The notes under the pieces: model-generated | The model's database searches: none | What the model was told of the DNA's origin: nothing | What the model saw: the letters and a program-made list of their open reading frames with translations, nothing else | Assembly (NCBI RefSeq): GCF_002079055.1 | Contig: NC_047501.1 | Location: forward strand, 620,001-684,000 | Length of the DNA stretch: 64,000 nt | From: Saccharomyces paradoxus | Lineage: Eukaryota; Ascomycota; Saccharomycetes; Saccharomycetales; Saccharomycetaceae | Direction of reading: 5' to 3' | In this document: positions 35,462 through 45,275 of the stretch, in pieces | How positions within the stretch are numbered: position 1 is the stretch's first letter | How the letters are laid out: the number at the start of each line of letters is the position of its first letter | Made by a program: the position numbers and the translations under genes

Positions 35462-37562
35462 TTTTATCTTTTGGCGCAAAATTACGTGAGCCGCTCTTGT
35501 TCAGTTTTGGTGCAGAAATGCAGTTTATCGTCTTTTCCTCTTCTTATTTCTTGTTTTTCTTGCTTCCTTTCTTTCCGCGGAAGAGTATCCGGAGCTGGAA
35601 AAAAAATCTCAAATCTGAGACTATTTTATTTTATCATTACATGAGTGAATTTTGTAGGGAAGTAAGTGAGGTAATTAAAAAAAGTGTATTTATCACATAA
35701 GTCCTTTTTCATAGTCGCGATCAAACTTGATATTATGATGGTTTATCTCTTTAGGAATTTAAATAAAAAAGGTATTAATAATAACCCATTGTTTGCCATT
35801 TAAAATATATATATCCTACGATATCACCTTCTCGGCTAGATTTCATATATATTACCCACGGAAAACAACAACCCATAATGTTAAAAGTATTTCTTTTAAC
35901 GAGTCGATATTGAGTATGACGAAGGCCATGTGGCTTGTGATATTTCAGTGTTTTCGCTTAGAGTGTCGCAGTTGAACAAGGCATGGAAGAAAGTGTTTCT
36001 CCCGGCAGGAACTTCTTGAAAGTCAACAAAGCGGTGATGACTATTTTTAGACTGAGATATTTTTTGCTGCTGCTCCCTGAGACTATTATAATACCTAACT
36101 GTTGTTTGTCCTCTACGGCAGCTTTTAAATTGTTCAATGAAGACTTTGTGAGGCTAGTTTATCTTCATCATTAAAGTGATTCCAGGATATACTATGAAAT
36201 AAAATCAAATTGGCCATCTTTTTTCGAGCACACCATTTCACTTGTTTTCGCCTCTTTATTAACGGGATATAGCTCCTTTTTCCTTTCAATGAGTTTCCCC
36301 ATTGCTCTGGCCGCAGCTGTAAAGGAAGGTTCCAGTAGGCTGCAAACAAATATAAAGGTAGGCCCGGCATAAATAGTCGAAGTGCGTTCAAGGAGTATTC
36401 TTGTAACCGTTATTTGTTCCTCCTTCGTTCGGGCCGTACCATTCGCAAGACAAATAACGCAGATCAAAACTCACAGACGTCAGCATGTCATGATTTTGAA
36501 AAATCACTTTTTGGAAAGTTAAGTTTTGTTCAATTTTACGTATTCCAGTTTGCTACTCATTTTTCTTTTCATCGCTTGAACCCTTCTCACAAAGATTAAA
36601 ATATTTCACAGTCGTTGACGTGTCATTTAAAATTTCTTTCTCTTTCTCCAGAGCTTTTTTGCTATTATGTGTTACACTATGCAAATGTCAAATAGCTTGT
36701 TGCATCAAGGAGAATAGGCCGGAGTGTAATCCTAACAAGGCAGGTCGGTTATGATCTGCTGTACTCGCAATTTCCTTGAGAATAAATATATTGTAAATTT
36801 ACTGATTTTTTACCAACTCGCTGATGTAGATGTCATTAGTGCCTTGGAATATTATCCTTTTTTCAAAATATGCATTCAACTGTGGGAAAAGTATACTGTT
36901 TTCTTTTTTTTACCTTAAATAAATGAGTTCATCTTACATTATCTACTCTCGGTAGAAATAGGTGTACGGATTTTGAAGATCCCCTTCCCCAGTTTCTCGC
37001 TAATCTCTGCTGACGGATCTTATTTTGTGACAAAGTTTGTGCCTTGAAAGCGCCGTTTCACGGCCCGCCATCAGCAGGACCCTTTTTTGTGCGGCTGCTA
37101 AATCCATAAAGATACCGCCGGCGCCTTTTGCCTGAAAGCGTATTACAGTATGTATTTACCGATGAAATTGATTCGATTCCACTAAGTACAGTTCTGAAGT
37201 ACCTTTTTGCTTAGAATGAATGTCGGTTTTTTATCGTGTCCGAAAATGAGTTCTTTTTGGGAGCTATTTGTAATAATTATATAAAAACTCGAAATCATCT
37301 TTGAGTAAATCCCTTATGAAACAAAATGCGCCGAGCTAAGATAAGGACAAGTATGTAAGATAAATCTCACGATCCTAGATATATATGGTAATTAACGTGA
37401 CTAAAAATGGTATACTTTTGATTATATTTTGTGTAGGTTTTGTTATGAAGAGGATCTTACGAAATCACGTCAAACATTCAAGAACCAAAACATTTAAAAA
37501 TTGCATAAGTACAACCGTGTACTCGATTTTTTGGTGTCAAATCCCATCTCTACGAAATGTCA
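35462..37562. other. 2.1-kb ORF-poor spacer between SYC1 start and DCI1 stop
   Basis: No ATG-started frame longer than about 75 codons is present. The longest minus-strand frames (36134-36391 and 36192-36467) open with TTG. A TCCGCGGA palindrome lies at 35574-35581. A GC-rich, motif-dense patch occupies about 36960-37145, while the rest is AT-rich. I see no tRNA, LTR or snoRNA pattern. It may hold an unannotated non-coding transcript or only regulatory DNA. Confidence 0.5.
35574..35581. promoter_or_regulatory. PDRE-type palindrome upstream of SYC1
   Basis: An exact TCCGCGGA lies 113 bp upstream of the SYC1 ATG, a normal promoter distance. Control of SYC1 by Pdr1/Pdr3 is not something I know, so this is inference from the motif alone. 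Confidence 0.4.
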
Positions 37563-38378
37563 TTATAACCTGTGGCGCCTATTTCCTTTCTGAAGCTGTT
37601 GAAATCTTTTGAACGGTTCGCCACTTGCCCAAAAAGGCAAGGTACCATTGGTTTCCATTGCTTGTGCTTTGATAAGCTTTTCTTTCATTTGTCTATGTAA
37701 CAATTCCTTCATACCTAACACACTTTTCGGGTAAAGGCCATCTAAACTTTGCTTTAAGTCTTGAAGAACTTTCTTGTTAAAGATTTCAGTATCAGCTAAT
37801 TGATAATTTTTTGTAATAATAGTTCCTAATAATTCTTTGAATAGAACTGGTGTACTGAAAATCATATGCTCATTCGCAGAATTTATACCCAGTTTTTGAG
37901 TCAGAGTAACTGAAGTGCCCACTTCTGCAACGAAACCGAGATTGCTGAAGGGGAAAAGAAGAAATACCGAATCATTTTGCGAGTAAACAATGTCACAAAG
38001 AGCCACCAGTGATGCGCTGAGACCAATGGCAGGCCCATTCAAACAACACACCAGAACCTTTTTATGGACTGCAAATGCGTTTGCCACAAATATATTGGGA
38101 GAGCTTATGGCAGATACCAGCTTTGAAATTTTCTCCACTTCGTTGGTACTCTCTCCCTCATTTAACTTGTTAACTGCTGAAAATTTGCCTCCTGAGGAAA
38201 AATATTTTCCTGAGCTTTGTAGAACTGTAAACAAAACAGAATCAATTTCATTTGCCTTATGCAGTAATAGTGCAATGTATACAAAATCTTCGAAAGTTAA
38301 AGAGTTCAAGTGTTTTGGATCAATTAATTTGATTATGAAAAAGTGCCCATCAATATCGTAACGTACACGATTGCTCAT
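37563..38378 (-). CDS. DCI1: DCI1, peroxisomal enoyl/dienoyl-CoA isomerase family
   Basis: The 271-residue crotonase-fold protein has the oxyanion-hole block CLNGPAIGLSASLVALCDI at 112-130 and the conserved FPFSNLGFVAEVG segment with Glu152 at the position used for catalysis in the Eci1 family. The C-terminal tripeptide HRL is a PTS1-type peroxisomal signal. In S. cerevisiae Dci1 is the paralogue of Eci1, oleate-inducible, and assigned to beta-oxidation of unsaturated fatty acids, though its catalytic contribution has been debated. The promoter carries a CGG-N15-CCG oleate response element. It is divergent from LAS17. Confidence 0.94.
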   Translation of the reverse strand: MSNRVRYDIDGHFFIIKLIDPKHLNSLTFEDFVYIALLLHKANEIDSVLFTVLQSSGKYFSSGGKFSAVNKLNEGESTNEVEKISKLVSAISSPNIFVANAFAVHKKVLVCCLNGPAIGLSASLVALCDIVYSQNDSVFLLFPFSNLGFVAEVGTSVTLTQKLGINSANEHMIFSTPVLFKELLGTIITKNYQLADTEIFNKKVLQDLKQSLDGLYPKSVLGMKELLHRQMKEKLIKAQAMETNGTLPFWASGEPFKRFQQLQKGNRRHRL

Positions 38379-39100
38379 AGTTCACAAAATAACCTTACTT
38401 TAGGTTCACACCTGAAATATTTTTTTATCATAAAATAGTCCGGGATGATTGAGCAGGTCTCTTTATCAGGATCATTCCACATATATATTATATACTTTCG
38501 GAGTTAGTGCTTACTACCGCCGCTTGTGGAGCCCGTTTTTTTTTTTGGGGGTTTCTGACATCCTGTATTAATCAAAACGAATCGCAAACTTGTTCAACAA
38601 ACTGCAATGATCCTTTTCTAAGTTACCACTTGAATAAATTCAATGAAATTGAATATCTTAGGACACAAATGATATCAAAGTTCACTTCTTGAAAAAGAAT
38701 CTCAAAAAAAGACAAGTTTACGACATTTATTTATAGAGCATGTGTTTAGTTTCAAGTATCTTCGCTAAATTGAAAAAATTTTCAAAAAGCAGTAATGAAT
38801 TACTGTTCATTTTGCGATAGAAGTGGTACTTGAAATTATGTCTCTGTATTGAAACATCTATAACAAGCCTTGACTGATCCGATAATTGCTTTTCTTGGTT
38901 TTTGCATATAGTATGTATGATCATTGAATACGTGCGGGACGTCCGAAAAGGGGCCGGTCAATTCGTATGAAAAAAATCATGAATATGTAATAAATACTAA
39001 ATGAAGTACATATATAGCAGCAACCAACGTGCTGTAACGATTGCCATCTCCACTACAAATTGCAGTTTGTTACTTTAAGTGTTGATAGGCCCGATTTATT
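38379..39100. promoter_or_regulatory. Divergent promoter of DCI1 and LAS17
   Basis: A 722-bp spacer contains the oleate response element close to DCI1. A 65-codon minus-strand ATG frame (38727-38924) has no visible family features. No RNA gene or relic is seen. Confidence 0.55.
38499..38519. promoter_or_regulatory. Oleate response element (Oaf1-Pip2) before DCI1
   Basis: CGG at 38499-38501 and CCG at 38517-38519 are separated by exactly 15 bases, the classical CGG-N15-18-CCG element. It lies 121 bp upstream of the DCI1 ATG. This agrees with the known oleate induction of the gene. Confidence 0.7.
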
Positions 39101-41047
39101 ATGGGGCTCTTAAATTCTTCAGATAAAGAAATTATCAAAAGGGCTCTACCAAAAACCTCGAATAAAATTATTGATGTCACGGTGGCTAGACTTTACATTG
39201 CATACCCTAACAAAGACGAGTGGCAGTACACCGGACTCTCAGGAGCTCTCGCTCTAGTAGATGATCTTGTGGGTAATACATTCTTTTTGAAATTGGTTGA
39301 CATCAGTGGCCATAGAGGAGTTATTTGGGATCAAGAATTGTATGTAAATTTCGAATACTATCAAGACCGTACTTTTTTTCATACGTTTGAAATGGAAGAA
39401 TGCTTTGCAGGTTTACTATTTGTTGATATCAACGAGGCATCACACTTTTTAAAGAGGGTGCAAAAACGTGAAAGATACGCCAATAGGAAGACTTTGCTGA
39501 ATAAAAACGCAGTAGCATTAACCAAGAAAGTAAGAGAAGAAGAAAAATCTCAGATAGTTCACGGCCCAAGAGGAGAGTCGTTAATCGACAACCAAAGGAA
39601 AAGATATAACTACGAAGATGCGGAGGCAATACCAACTACAAAGCATAAAGCCCCTCCTCCCCCTCCGCCAACGACTGAAACATTTGATTCAGATCAAACA
39701 AGTTCGTTTTCCGATATCACTTCCGCAACAGCATCCGCACCGACTACCCCAGCCCCTGCTCTTCCTCCCGCATCTCCTGAAGTAAAGAAAGAAGAACCGC
39801 ATCCCAAACATAGCTTACCGCCTTTACCAAATCAGTTTGCGCCTTTACCAGACCCTCCACAACACAATGCACCTGCTCAACATAACGCGGCTTCGCAATC
39901 TCAAACCAATCCATTTCCTTTCCCAATTCCTGAAGCTTCCTCGACGCAATCTGCAGCAAACCCATTTCCATTTCCGGTGCCTCAACAACAATTTAATCAG
40001 GCACCTCTGATGGGGATTTCACAGCAGAATAGGCCCCTTCCACAGTTGCCCAATAGAAATAATCGCCCTGTGCCACCTCCTCCACCAATGCGTGCCACTA
40101 CTGAAGGTTCCGGCGCTCGCCTACCTGCACCTCCACCTCCGCCAAGGCGTGGACCAGCACCACCTCCTCCACCACATAGGCATGTAACTAGTAATACTCT
40201 CAATTATGCGAATGGAAATAACCTCCTTCCACAGGCTACTGGAAGAAGAGGGCCGGCACCACCACCACCGCCAAGAGCATCTCGCCCCGCACCTAACGTA
40301 ATGATGCAACAAAATCCACAACAGTACAAATCTAACCAACCTTTTGGATACCAAACAAATAGCAACATGTCATCTCCACCACCCCCTCCAATGACAACTT
40401 TCAATACGCTAACACCGCAAATGACCGCAACAACTGGAGAATCTGCAGCTCCCCTACCTCAGATTGCTCAGACACCTACACAAACTACAGGGGTACCAAT
40501 GGCGCCGCCACCTCCTCCGGCATTTTTAGGCCAGTCGCAGACATCTCAATCAGCAACCCCAGCACCTGTTCTGCCAGTGTTACAATCGGCGACAAATGCT
40601 GCACCACCTCCACCACCAGCATTCTTAACACAACAACCTCAATCTGGAGGACCTCCTCCTCCTCCACCAGCATTCTTAACACAACAACCTCAATCTGGAG
40701 GACCTCCTCCTCCTCCACCACCTCAAATGCCAGCTGTATCAACATCCGGAGGCGGTTCATTTGCTGAAACTACTGGAGATGCAGGTCGTGACGCATTGTT
40801 AGCTTCAATTAGAGGAGCAGGTGGTATAGGCGCCTTAAAAAAAGTGGACAAATCCCAGCTAGATAAACCTTCAGTCTTACTGCAAGAAGCACGTGGAGAT
40901 TCCGTTTCACCACCAGCAGCAGCAGGAAATGGTGGCACAGCTGCTGGGCCTCCGGCTTCTTTGGCAGATGCGTTGGCAGCAGCTCTGAACAAAAGAAAAA
41001 CTAAAGTGGGAGCACATGACGACATGGACAATGGAGATGATTGGTAA
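39101..41047 (+). CDS. LAS17: LAS17, WASP-family activator of Arp2/3
   Basis: The 648-residue yeast WASP homologue has an N-terminal WH1/EVH1 domain at about 15-130, which binds the WIP homologue Vrp1. A very long proline-rich region (about 180-560) with many PPPPP blocks binds SH3 proteins such as Sla1, Bbc1 and Bzz1. A WH2 actin-binding motif follows (DALLASIRGAGGIGALKKV, about 567-585), then the acidic Arp2/3-binding tail ending DDMDNGDDW. It acts at cortical endocytic patches. It is about 15 residues longer than the 633 I recall for S. cerevisiae; a perfect 51-bp tandem duplication at 40619-40720 could account for that. Confidence 0.97.
   Translation: MGLLNSSDKEIIKRALPKTSNKIIDVTVARLYIAYPNKDEWQYTGLSGALALVDDLVGNTFFLKLVDISGHRGVIWDQELYVNFEYYQDRTFFHTFEMEECFAGLLFVDINEASHFLKRVQKRERYANRKTLLNKNAVALTKKVREEEKSQIVHGPRGESLIDNQRKRYNYEDAEAIPTTKHKAPPPPPPTTETFDSDQTSSFSDITSATASAPTTPAPALPPASPEVKKEEPHPKHSLPPLPNQFAPLPDPPQHNAPAQHNAASQSQTNPFPFPIPEASSTQSAANPFPFPVPQQQFNQAPLMGISQQNRPLPQLPNRNNRPVPPPPPMRATTEGSGARLPAPPPPPRRGPAPPPPPHRHVTSNTLNYANGNNLLPQATGRRGPAPPPPPRASRPAPNVMMQQNPQQYKSNQPFGYQTNSNMSSPPPPPMTTFNTLTPQMTATTGESAAPLPQIAQTPTQTTGVPMAPPPPPAFLGQSQTSQSATPAPVLPVLQSATNAAPPPPPAFLTQQPQSGGPPPPPPAFLTQQPQSGGPPPPPPPQMPAVSTSGGGSFAETTGDAGRDALLASIRGAGGIGALKKVDKSQLDKPSVLLQEARGDSVSPPAAAGNGGTAAGPPASLADALAAALNKRKTKVGAHDDMDNGDDW
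40619..40720. repeat. Perfect 51-bp tandem duplication inside LAS17
   Basis: Two directly adjacent copies (40619-40669 and 40670-40720) are identical base for base. Each encodes 17 in-frame residues (AFLTQQPQSGGPPPPPP). The lack of synonymous differences suggests a young duplication or recent homogenisation. Confidence 0.95.
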
Positions 41048-41397
41048 TGGAAAACAAGCAAAGATGAAACTACTGTTATAGAAAATATGTAATTTTATGT
41101 ACTTACTATTAATAATCAAAGTAACTGCTCTTCTCGTGTTTGCTTTCTTTAATCAGAAGAGAATTTAGGCGCAGACTCAAATGCCGCCGACGTTTGTATG
41201 ATTAAAACAATAGTCGGGCTGAAATATCACGTTTCCCTAGGGCTGTTTCACATGTTCGAGGAAATGGGGTACAATATGTCCCGACTTCCTTCAGTACAGA
41301 TTAAAAACCTAAAATAAAAGGTAAATATTTTTTAATTATAATATTTTTGTTTAAGTACACATATAGAACAATAAAAGTATATAATTTTAGATATCAT
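41048..41397. other. LAS17-RPS30B convergent spacer
   Basis: A 350-bp AT-rich 3'-flank region shared by two convergent genes. I see no ORF or RNA gene in it. Confidence 0.6.
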
Positions 41398-41985
<588 letters not shown>

Positions 41986-42079
41986 TTTGTATAATTTGTT
42001 TATCTAGAATCTTGAGAATGAATGCTTAATTCCAAAACTCCATCCTTAATATTGAAGATTGGAATGAGGTTACTTCACC

Positions 42080-42256
42080 ATGGTGAAGATGGGACAAAAC
42101 CAACTAGAGGAAAATTGCAGCATAGATTGGAGATGCCTATCACCGTTGTCCGCCCAACCAGTAGACGCAAAAAAAAATCGGCATGAAAAGGAATGGGCTA
42201 AGAATATGTACGGATGTATGGCCGAGAATGAAAAATTAATAATAAACTGCTGGTAA
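42080..42256 (+). CDS. Small ORF of unknown reality (position of dubious YOR183W/FYV12)
   Basis: An ATG-started 58-codon frame begins MVKMGQNQLEENCSIDW and ends LIINCW. It is hydrophilic and shows no domain. It lies where S. cerevisiae has the dubious ORF YOR183W (FYV12, about 129 codons by recall). If it is the same ORF, it is much shorter here, which argues against a conserved protein. It overlaps the Rap1-type site of RPS30B. It is probably not a gene. Confidence 0.2.
   Translation: MVKMGQNQLEENCSIDWRCLSPLSAQPVDAKKNRHEKEWAKNMYGCMAENEKLIINCW
42206..42217 (-). promoter_or_regulatory. Rap1-type site upstream of RPS30B
   Basis: Read on the minus strand the bases are ACATCCGTACAT, a known variant of the ribosomal-protein Rap1 box. 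An overlapping CCATACATCC lies next to it. The distance to the RPS30B ATG is 221 bp, in the usual range for Rap1 in this gene class. Confidence 0.65.
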
Positions 42257-42365
42257 CCCGGAAGACGGCATCAATTTATCTGGCTCCGACCCACGTTAAC
42301 AGCAGCCACAATTTGGTCACGAGCTTGCTTCTCAAATTATGCTTACTATGTGCGCTGAAAAGTAG

Positions 42366-42371
42366 TGACTC
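42366..42371. promoter_or_regulatory. Gcn4-like site before SER1
   Basis: TGACTC followed by T is one base off the Gcn4 palindrome TGACTCA. It lies 171 bp upstream of the SER1 ATG; SER1 is under general amino-acid control in S. cerevisiae. Confidence 0.45.
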
Positions 42372-42415
42372 TTTCCAAGCATCGCGAATTAATGACTACT
42401 TTTCCATATGCGTTT

Positions 42416-42426
42416 TATATATAAAA
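42416..42426 (+). promoter_or_regulatory. TATA box of SER1
   Basis: TATATATAAAA lies 116 bp upstream of the SER1 ATG, a typical TATA position for an amino-acid biosynthetic gene. Confidence 0.55.
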
Positions 42427-42541
42427 GTGCCTTCATAAATATAGACGAAAAAGTTAAGGGACTTTCAAAGATTACTTAATTGAATACCATATTGTCCAAT
42501 TAGTTGATCAATTAGGGATTAATCATAAGCGATAAGGAACG

Positions 42542-43729
42542 ATGTCTTTGGAAAGAGAGGAACCACAACACTTCGGAGCAGGGCCAGCTCAAATGCCCAC
42601 ACCAGTTTTACAACAAGCTGCTAAGGACTTAATAAACTTTAATGACATAGGTTTGGGTATCGGTGAAATTTCCCACCGTTCGAAGGATGCCACTAAGGTG
42701 ATTGAAGACTCTAAAAAGCACTTAATTGAATTGCTAAATATTCCTGACACTCATGAAGTTTTCTACTTGCAAGGTGGTGGTACTACTGGTTTTTCATCTG
42801 TTGCTACTAACTTGGCAGCCGCATATGTGGGCAAGCACGGAAAGATTGCAGCAGCCGGTTATTTGGTCACCGGTAGTTGGTCTCAGAAATCTTTTGAGGA
42901 AGCAAAGAGATTGCATGTCCCAGCTGAGGTTGTCTTCAATGCTAAGGATTATAACGGTGGTAAATTTGGTATAATCCCAGATGAGTCTCTTTGGGAAGAT
43001 AAAATCAAAGGTAAGAATTTCTCATATATATACCTGTGTGAAAATGAAACTGTTCATGGTGTTGAATGGCCAGAGTTACCAAAATGCTTGGTAAACGACC
43101 CCAATATCGAAATCGTTGCCGACTTATCCAGTGACATTTTGTCTCGTGAGATTGACATTTCTCAATACGGTGTCATCATGGCTGGTGCCCAAAAAAATAT
43201 TGGTTTAGCAGGCTTAACCCTATACATTATCAAGAAGTCCATTCTTAAGAACATTTCTGGCGCTTCTGATGAAACATTACATGAATTGGGAGTACCAATC
43301 ACTCCTATTGCATTTGACTATCCAACAGTGGTGAAAAATAACTCAGCCTACAATACAATTCCAATCTTCACTTTACATGTTATGGATCTCGTTTTTCAAC
43401 ATATCTTGAAAAAGGGTGGTGTTAAAGCACAACAGGCTGAAAATGAAGAAAAGGCCAAGATACTATATGAGGCGTTGGATTCAAATCCAGACTTTTACAC
43501 CGTCCCAGTGGATCCAAAATGTAGATCAAGAATGAACGTTGTTTTCACCCTCAAAAAGGATGGTCTTGATGACCAATTTTTAAAAGAGGCAGCTGCTCGT
43601 AAGTTAACGGGTTTAAAAGGTCATCGTTCAGTTGGTGGGTTCAGAGCCTCTATCTATAATGCACTCTCAGTAAAGGCTGTACAAAACTTAGTAGATTTTA
43701 TTAAGGAATTTGCTGAGAAAAATGCTTAA
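42542..43729 (+). CDS. SER1: SER1, 3-phosphoserine aminotransferase
   Basis: The 395-residue class V PLP enzyme converts 3-phosphohydroxypyruvate plus glutamate to phosphoserine in serine and glycine synthesis. The PLP-binding Lys is Lys218 in IMAGAQKNIGLAG. The N-terminal FGAGPAQMPTPVLQQ, the LQGGGTTGFSSVATN phosphate-cup region (about 76-90) and the C-terminal GHRSVGGFRASIYNA substrate-binding motif are all intact. Codon choice is typical of a well-expressed gene. Upstream is a TATA box and a Gcn4-like site; a probable snoRNA lies about 130 bp downstream on the same strand. Confidence 0.98.
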   Translation: MSLEREEPQHFGAGPAQMPTPVLQQAAKDLINFNDIGLGIGEISHRSKDATKVIEDSKKHLIELLNIPDTHEVFYLQGGGTTGFSSVATNLAAAYVGKHGKIAAAGYLVTGSWSQKSFEEAKRLHVPAEVVFNAKDYNGGKFGIIPDESLWEDKIKGKNFSYIYLCENETVHGVEWPELPKCLVNDPNIEIVADLSSDILSREIDISQYGVIMAGAQKNIGLAGLTLYIIKKSILKNISGASDETLHELGVPITPIAFDYPTVVKNNSAYNTIPIFTLHVMDLVFQHILKKGGVKAQQAENEEKAKILYEALDSNPDFYTVPVDPKCRSRMNVVFTLKKDGLDDQFLKEAAARKLTGLKGHRSVGGFRASIYNALSVKAVQNLVDFIKEFAEKNA

Positions 43730-43862
43730 TCTCAGTGGGAAATGTCTGTCATTTGGTCCAAAGAAAAAACTTTATCAAGTTATTATGTAAGTTTTAAGTA
43801 AATCAGTTTACGAACATGCACAAGAACAACTTCTCTTTTGAAATAAAAAGGTTGGATTATAC

Positions 43863-44044
43863 GATATGATATGAGACATTCTAATTACAATACGATACCG
43901 TGAGAAAGAAATAGCGATATCCTCGTACTCAAAGAAGTCTAGTTGTTTTAGCCCATTGATCAGAAAATAAAATTCATTTTCATATTTCTGTCATCCAGCT
44001 CAAGATTGTAATATTGACAATTAGCAACCGAGCGAGGTACAGGG
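43863..44044 (+). ncRNA. SNR36: Probable H/ACA snoRNA (snR36 position)
   Basis: Two hairpin modules are followed by an ACA tail. The first hairpin contains ACGATACC pairing with GCGATATCCTCGT, at about 43890-43925. The hinge holds H-box-like AGAAAA near 43961. The 3' hairpin has outer stem GCTC/GAGC (43998-44001 with 44030-44033) and inner stem ATTGT/ACAAT (44005-44009 with 44017-44021) around a pocket. The ACA lies at 44039-44041, with exactly three bases to the presumed 3' end. I recall snR36, guiding 18S pseudouridylation, between SER1 and GSP2 in S. cerevisiae at about 182 nt. The 5' end is set from that length and is approximate. Confidence 0.65.
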
Positions 44045-44612
44045 CAAAAAAGTTGAGATGAGATTGATGTATTTACTTTTCGGTTGCACGTCTACCAATG
44101 AAACAAAAAAAAACATAACTGGGAATACTTTCCCTTTCTTATATTTTATATTAGCACGGTTCTGACCATCTGGTATCTTATTGTGTATGCTTTAAAGTTT
44201 GTTATTGTAATTGAAAGACGTTGTTTTTTTTTTTTAAGAATTACAGTTCTTTAAAAATTTTTGGACGCCCAAAAAAAAAAAAGCGCCAGCAAGGAAAGAA
44301 ATCTAGTAAATAAAAAAAAAAAGTTAGGTTTACAAAATAGTGGGTGGGTATAAGACAAAAATGTTATTGAACAGATCATATCATGATCAAATGTCTTTTA
44401 TTGGTCTTGAATTTCAACTTAGAAAAAAAGAAATGTGCCGGTTAAACTTCTACATACAAGCGAAAATAATAAAATGGCGAAACAAACAAGAACTAATTTC
44501 TTAAAGTGGACTTTCAGAACTATATATTAAAAATAAAAGAAACTTCTAAAAAAAAAATTTAATTCATATGAGAAGAGACTAAATTTTTTTGTATATGCTT
44601 TTTCCTTCATTT
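44045..44612. other. snoRNA-GSP2 convergent spacer
   Basis: A 568-bp AT-rich spacer contains several homopolymer A/T tracts (44104-44113, 44224-44236, 44271-44282, 44311-44321). I see no ORF or RNA gene. Confidence 0.55.
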
Positions 44613-45275
44613 TTATAAATCAGCATCATCTTCATCAGGTAATGGTAAAGCAGTGGCTTGGTCCATTTCTTGCTGGTATTGGTGCATTAGTTGCTCATCA
44701 ACTTGGACTTCCGGTGGAGCCAATGCAGGAGACGCAACAAACTCCAATTGTGGATTACCGGCAAGTTTTCTAGCTAGCCACAAGAAAGGCTTTTCAAAAT
44801 TATAGTTAGACTTGGCAGAAATGTCATAATACTGTAAGTTCTTTTTTCTATGGAAAGTGATGGTCTTAGCCTTGACCTTTCTCTCTTTGACATCGACCTT
44901 ATTACCACATAGCACTATGGGAATATTTTCGCACACTCGGACTAGGTCTCGATGCCAATTAGGAACATTCTTGTAAGTGATTCTGGAGGTGACATCGAAC
45001 ATAATAATAGCACATTGGGCATTGATGTAATAACCATCCCTTAGCCCACCAAATTTTTCTTGGCCTGCGGTATCCCAGACGTCGAACTTAATCTCACCGA
45101 AATTAGTATAAAAAGACAGAGGATGGACTTCTACTCCGATGGTCGCGATGTATTTTTTTTCAAATTCACCGGTCAAATGTCTCTTCACAAATGTGGTCTT
45201 ACCAGTACCACCATCACCGACAAGAACTAACTTGAAAGTGGGGACCTCGGCATTGTTTTGAGCAGGTGCTGACAT
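44613..45275 (-). CDS. GSP2: GSP2, Ran GTPase
   Basis: The 220-residue Ran has P-loop GDGGTGKT (about 21-28), [10 protein letters not shown] (G3), NKVD (G4) and [11 protein letters not shown] (G5). The C-terminal acidic tail ends DEDDADL. Ran drives nuclear transport, with its exchange factor Prp20/Srm1 in the nucleus and its GAP Rna1 in the cytosol. S. cerevisiae has two nearly identical copies, GSP1 (chromosome XII) and GSP2 (here). Synteny with SER1 and TUF1 marks this one as GSP2. A Reb1-type site lies 220 bp upstream. Confidence 0.97.
   Translation of the reverse strand: MSAPAQNNAEVPTFKLVLVGDGGTGKTTFVKRHLTGEFEKKYIATIGVEVHPLSFYTNFGEIKFDVWDTAGQEKFGGLRDGYYINAQCAIIMFDVTSRITYKNVPNWHRDLVRVCENIPIVLCGNKVDVKERKVKAKTITFHRKKNLQYYDISAKSNYNFEKPFLWLARKLAGNPQLEFVASPALAPPEVQVDEQLMHQYQQEMDQATALPLPDEDDADL

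Larger units (their letters stand above)
41986..42541. promoter_or_regulatory. Divergent promoter of RPS30B and SER1
   Basis: A 556-bp spacer holds a Rap1-type site nearer RPS30B, a Gcn4-like TGACTC and a TATA box nearer SER1, and a 58-codon ATG frame (42080-42256). Confidence 0.6.

Noticed and set aside
35462-35479. Six-codon N-terminal extension of SYC1
   Set aside because: It starts at TTG; ATG at 35459-35461 is the natural start.
36134-36467. 85- and 91-codon minus-strand frames in the SYC1-DCI1 spacer
   Set aside because: Both begin at TTG; the two overlap in different frames, and neither shows a recognisable motif.
43860-44060. snoRNA on the minus strand of the SER1-GSP2 spacer
   Set aside because: The minus-strand reading has hairpins too, but no ACA at a suitable 3' end; the plus strand has ACA plus three bases directly after the second hairpin.
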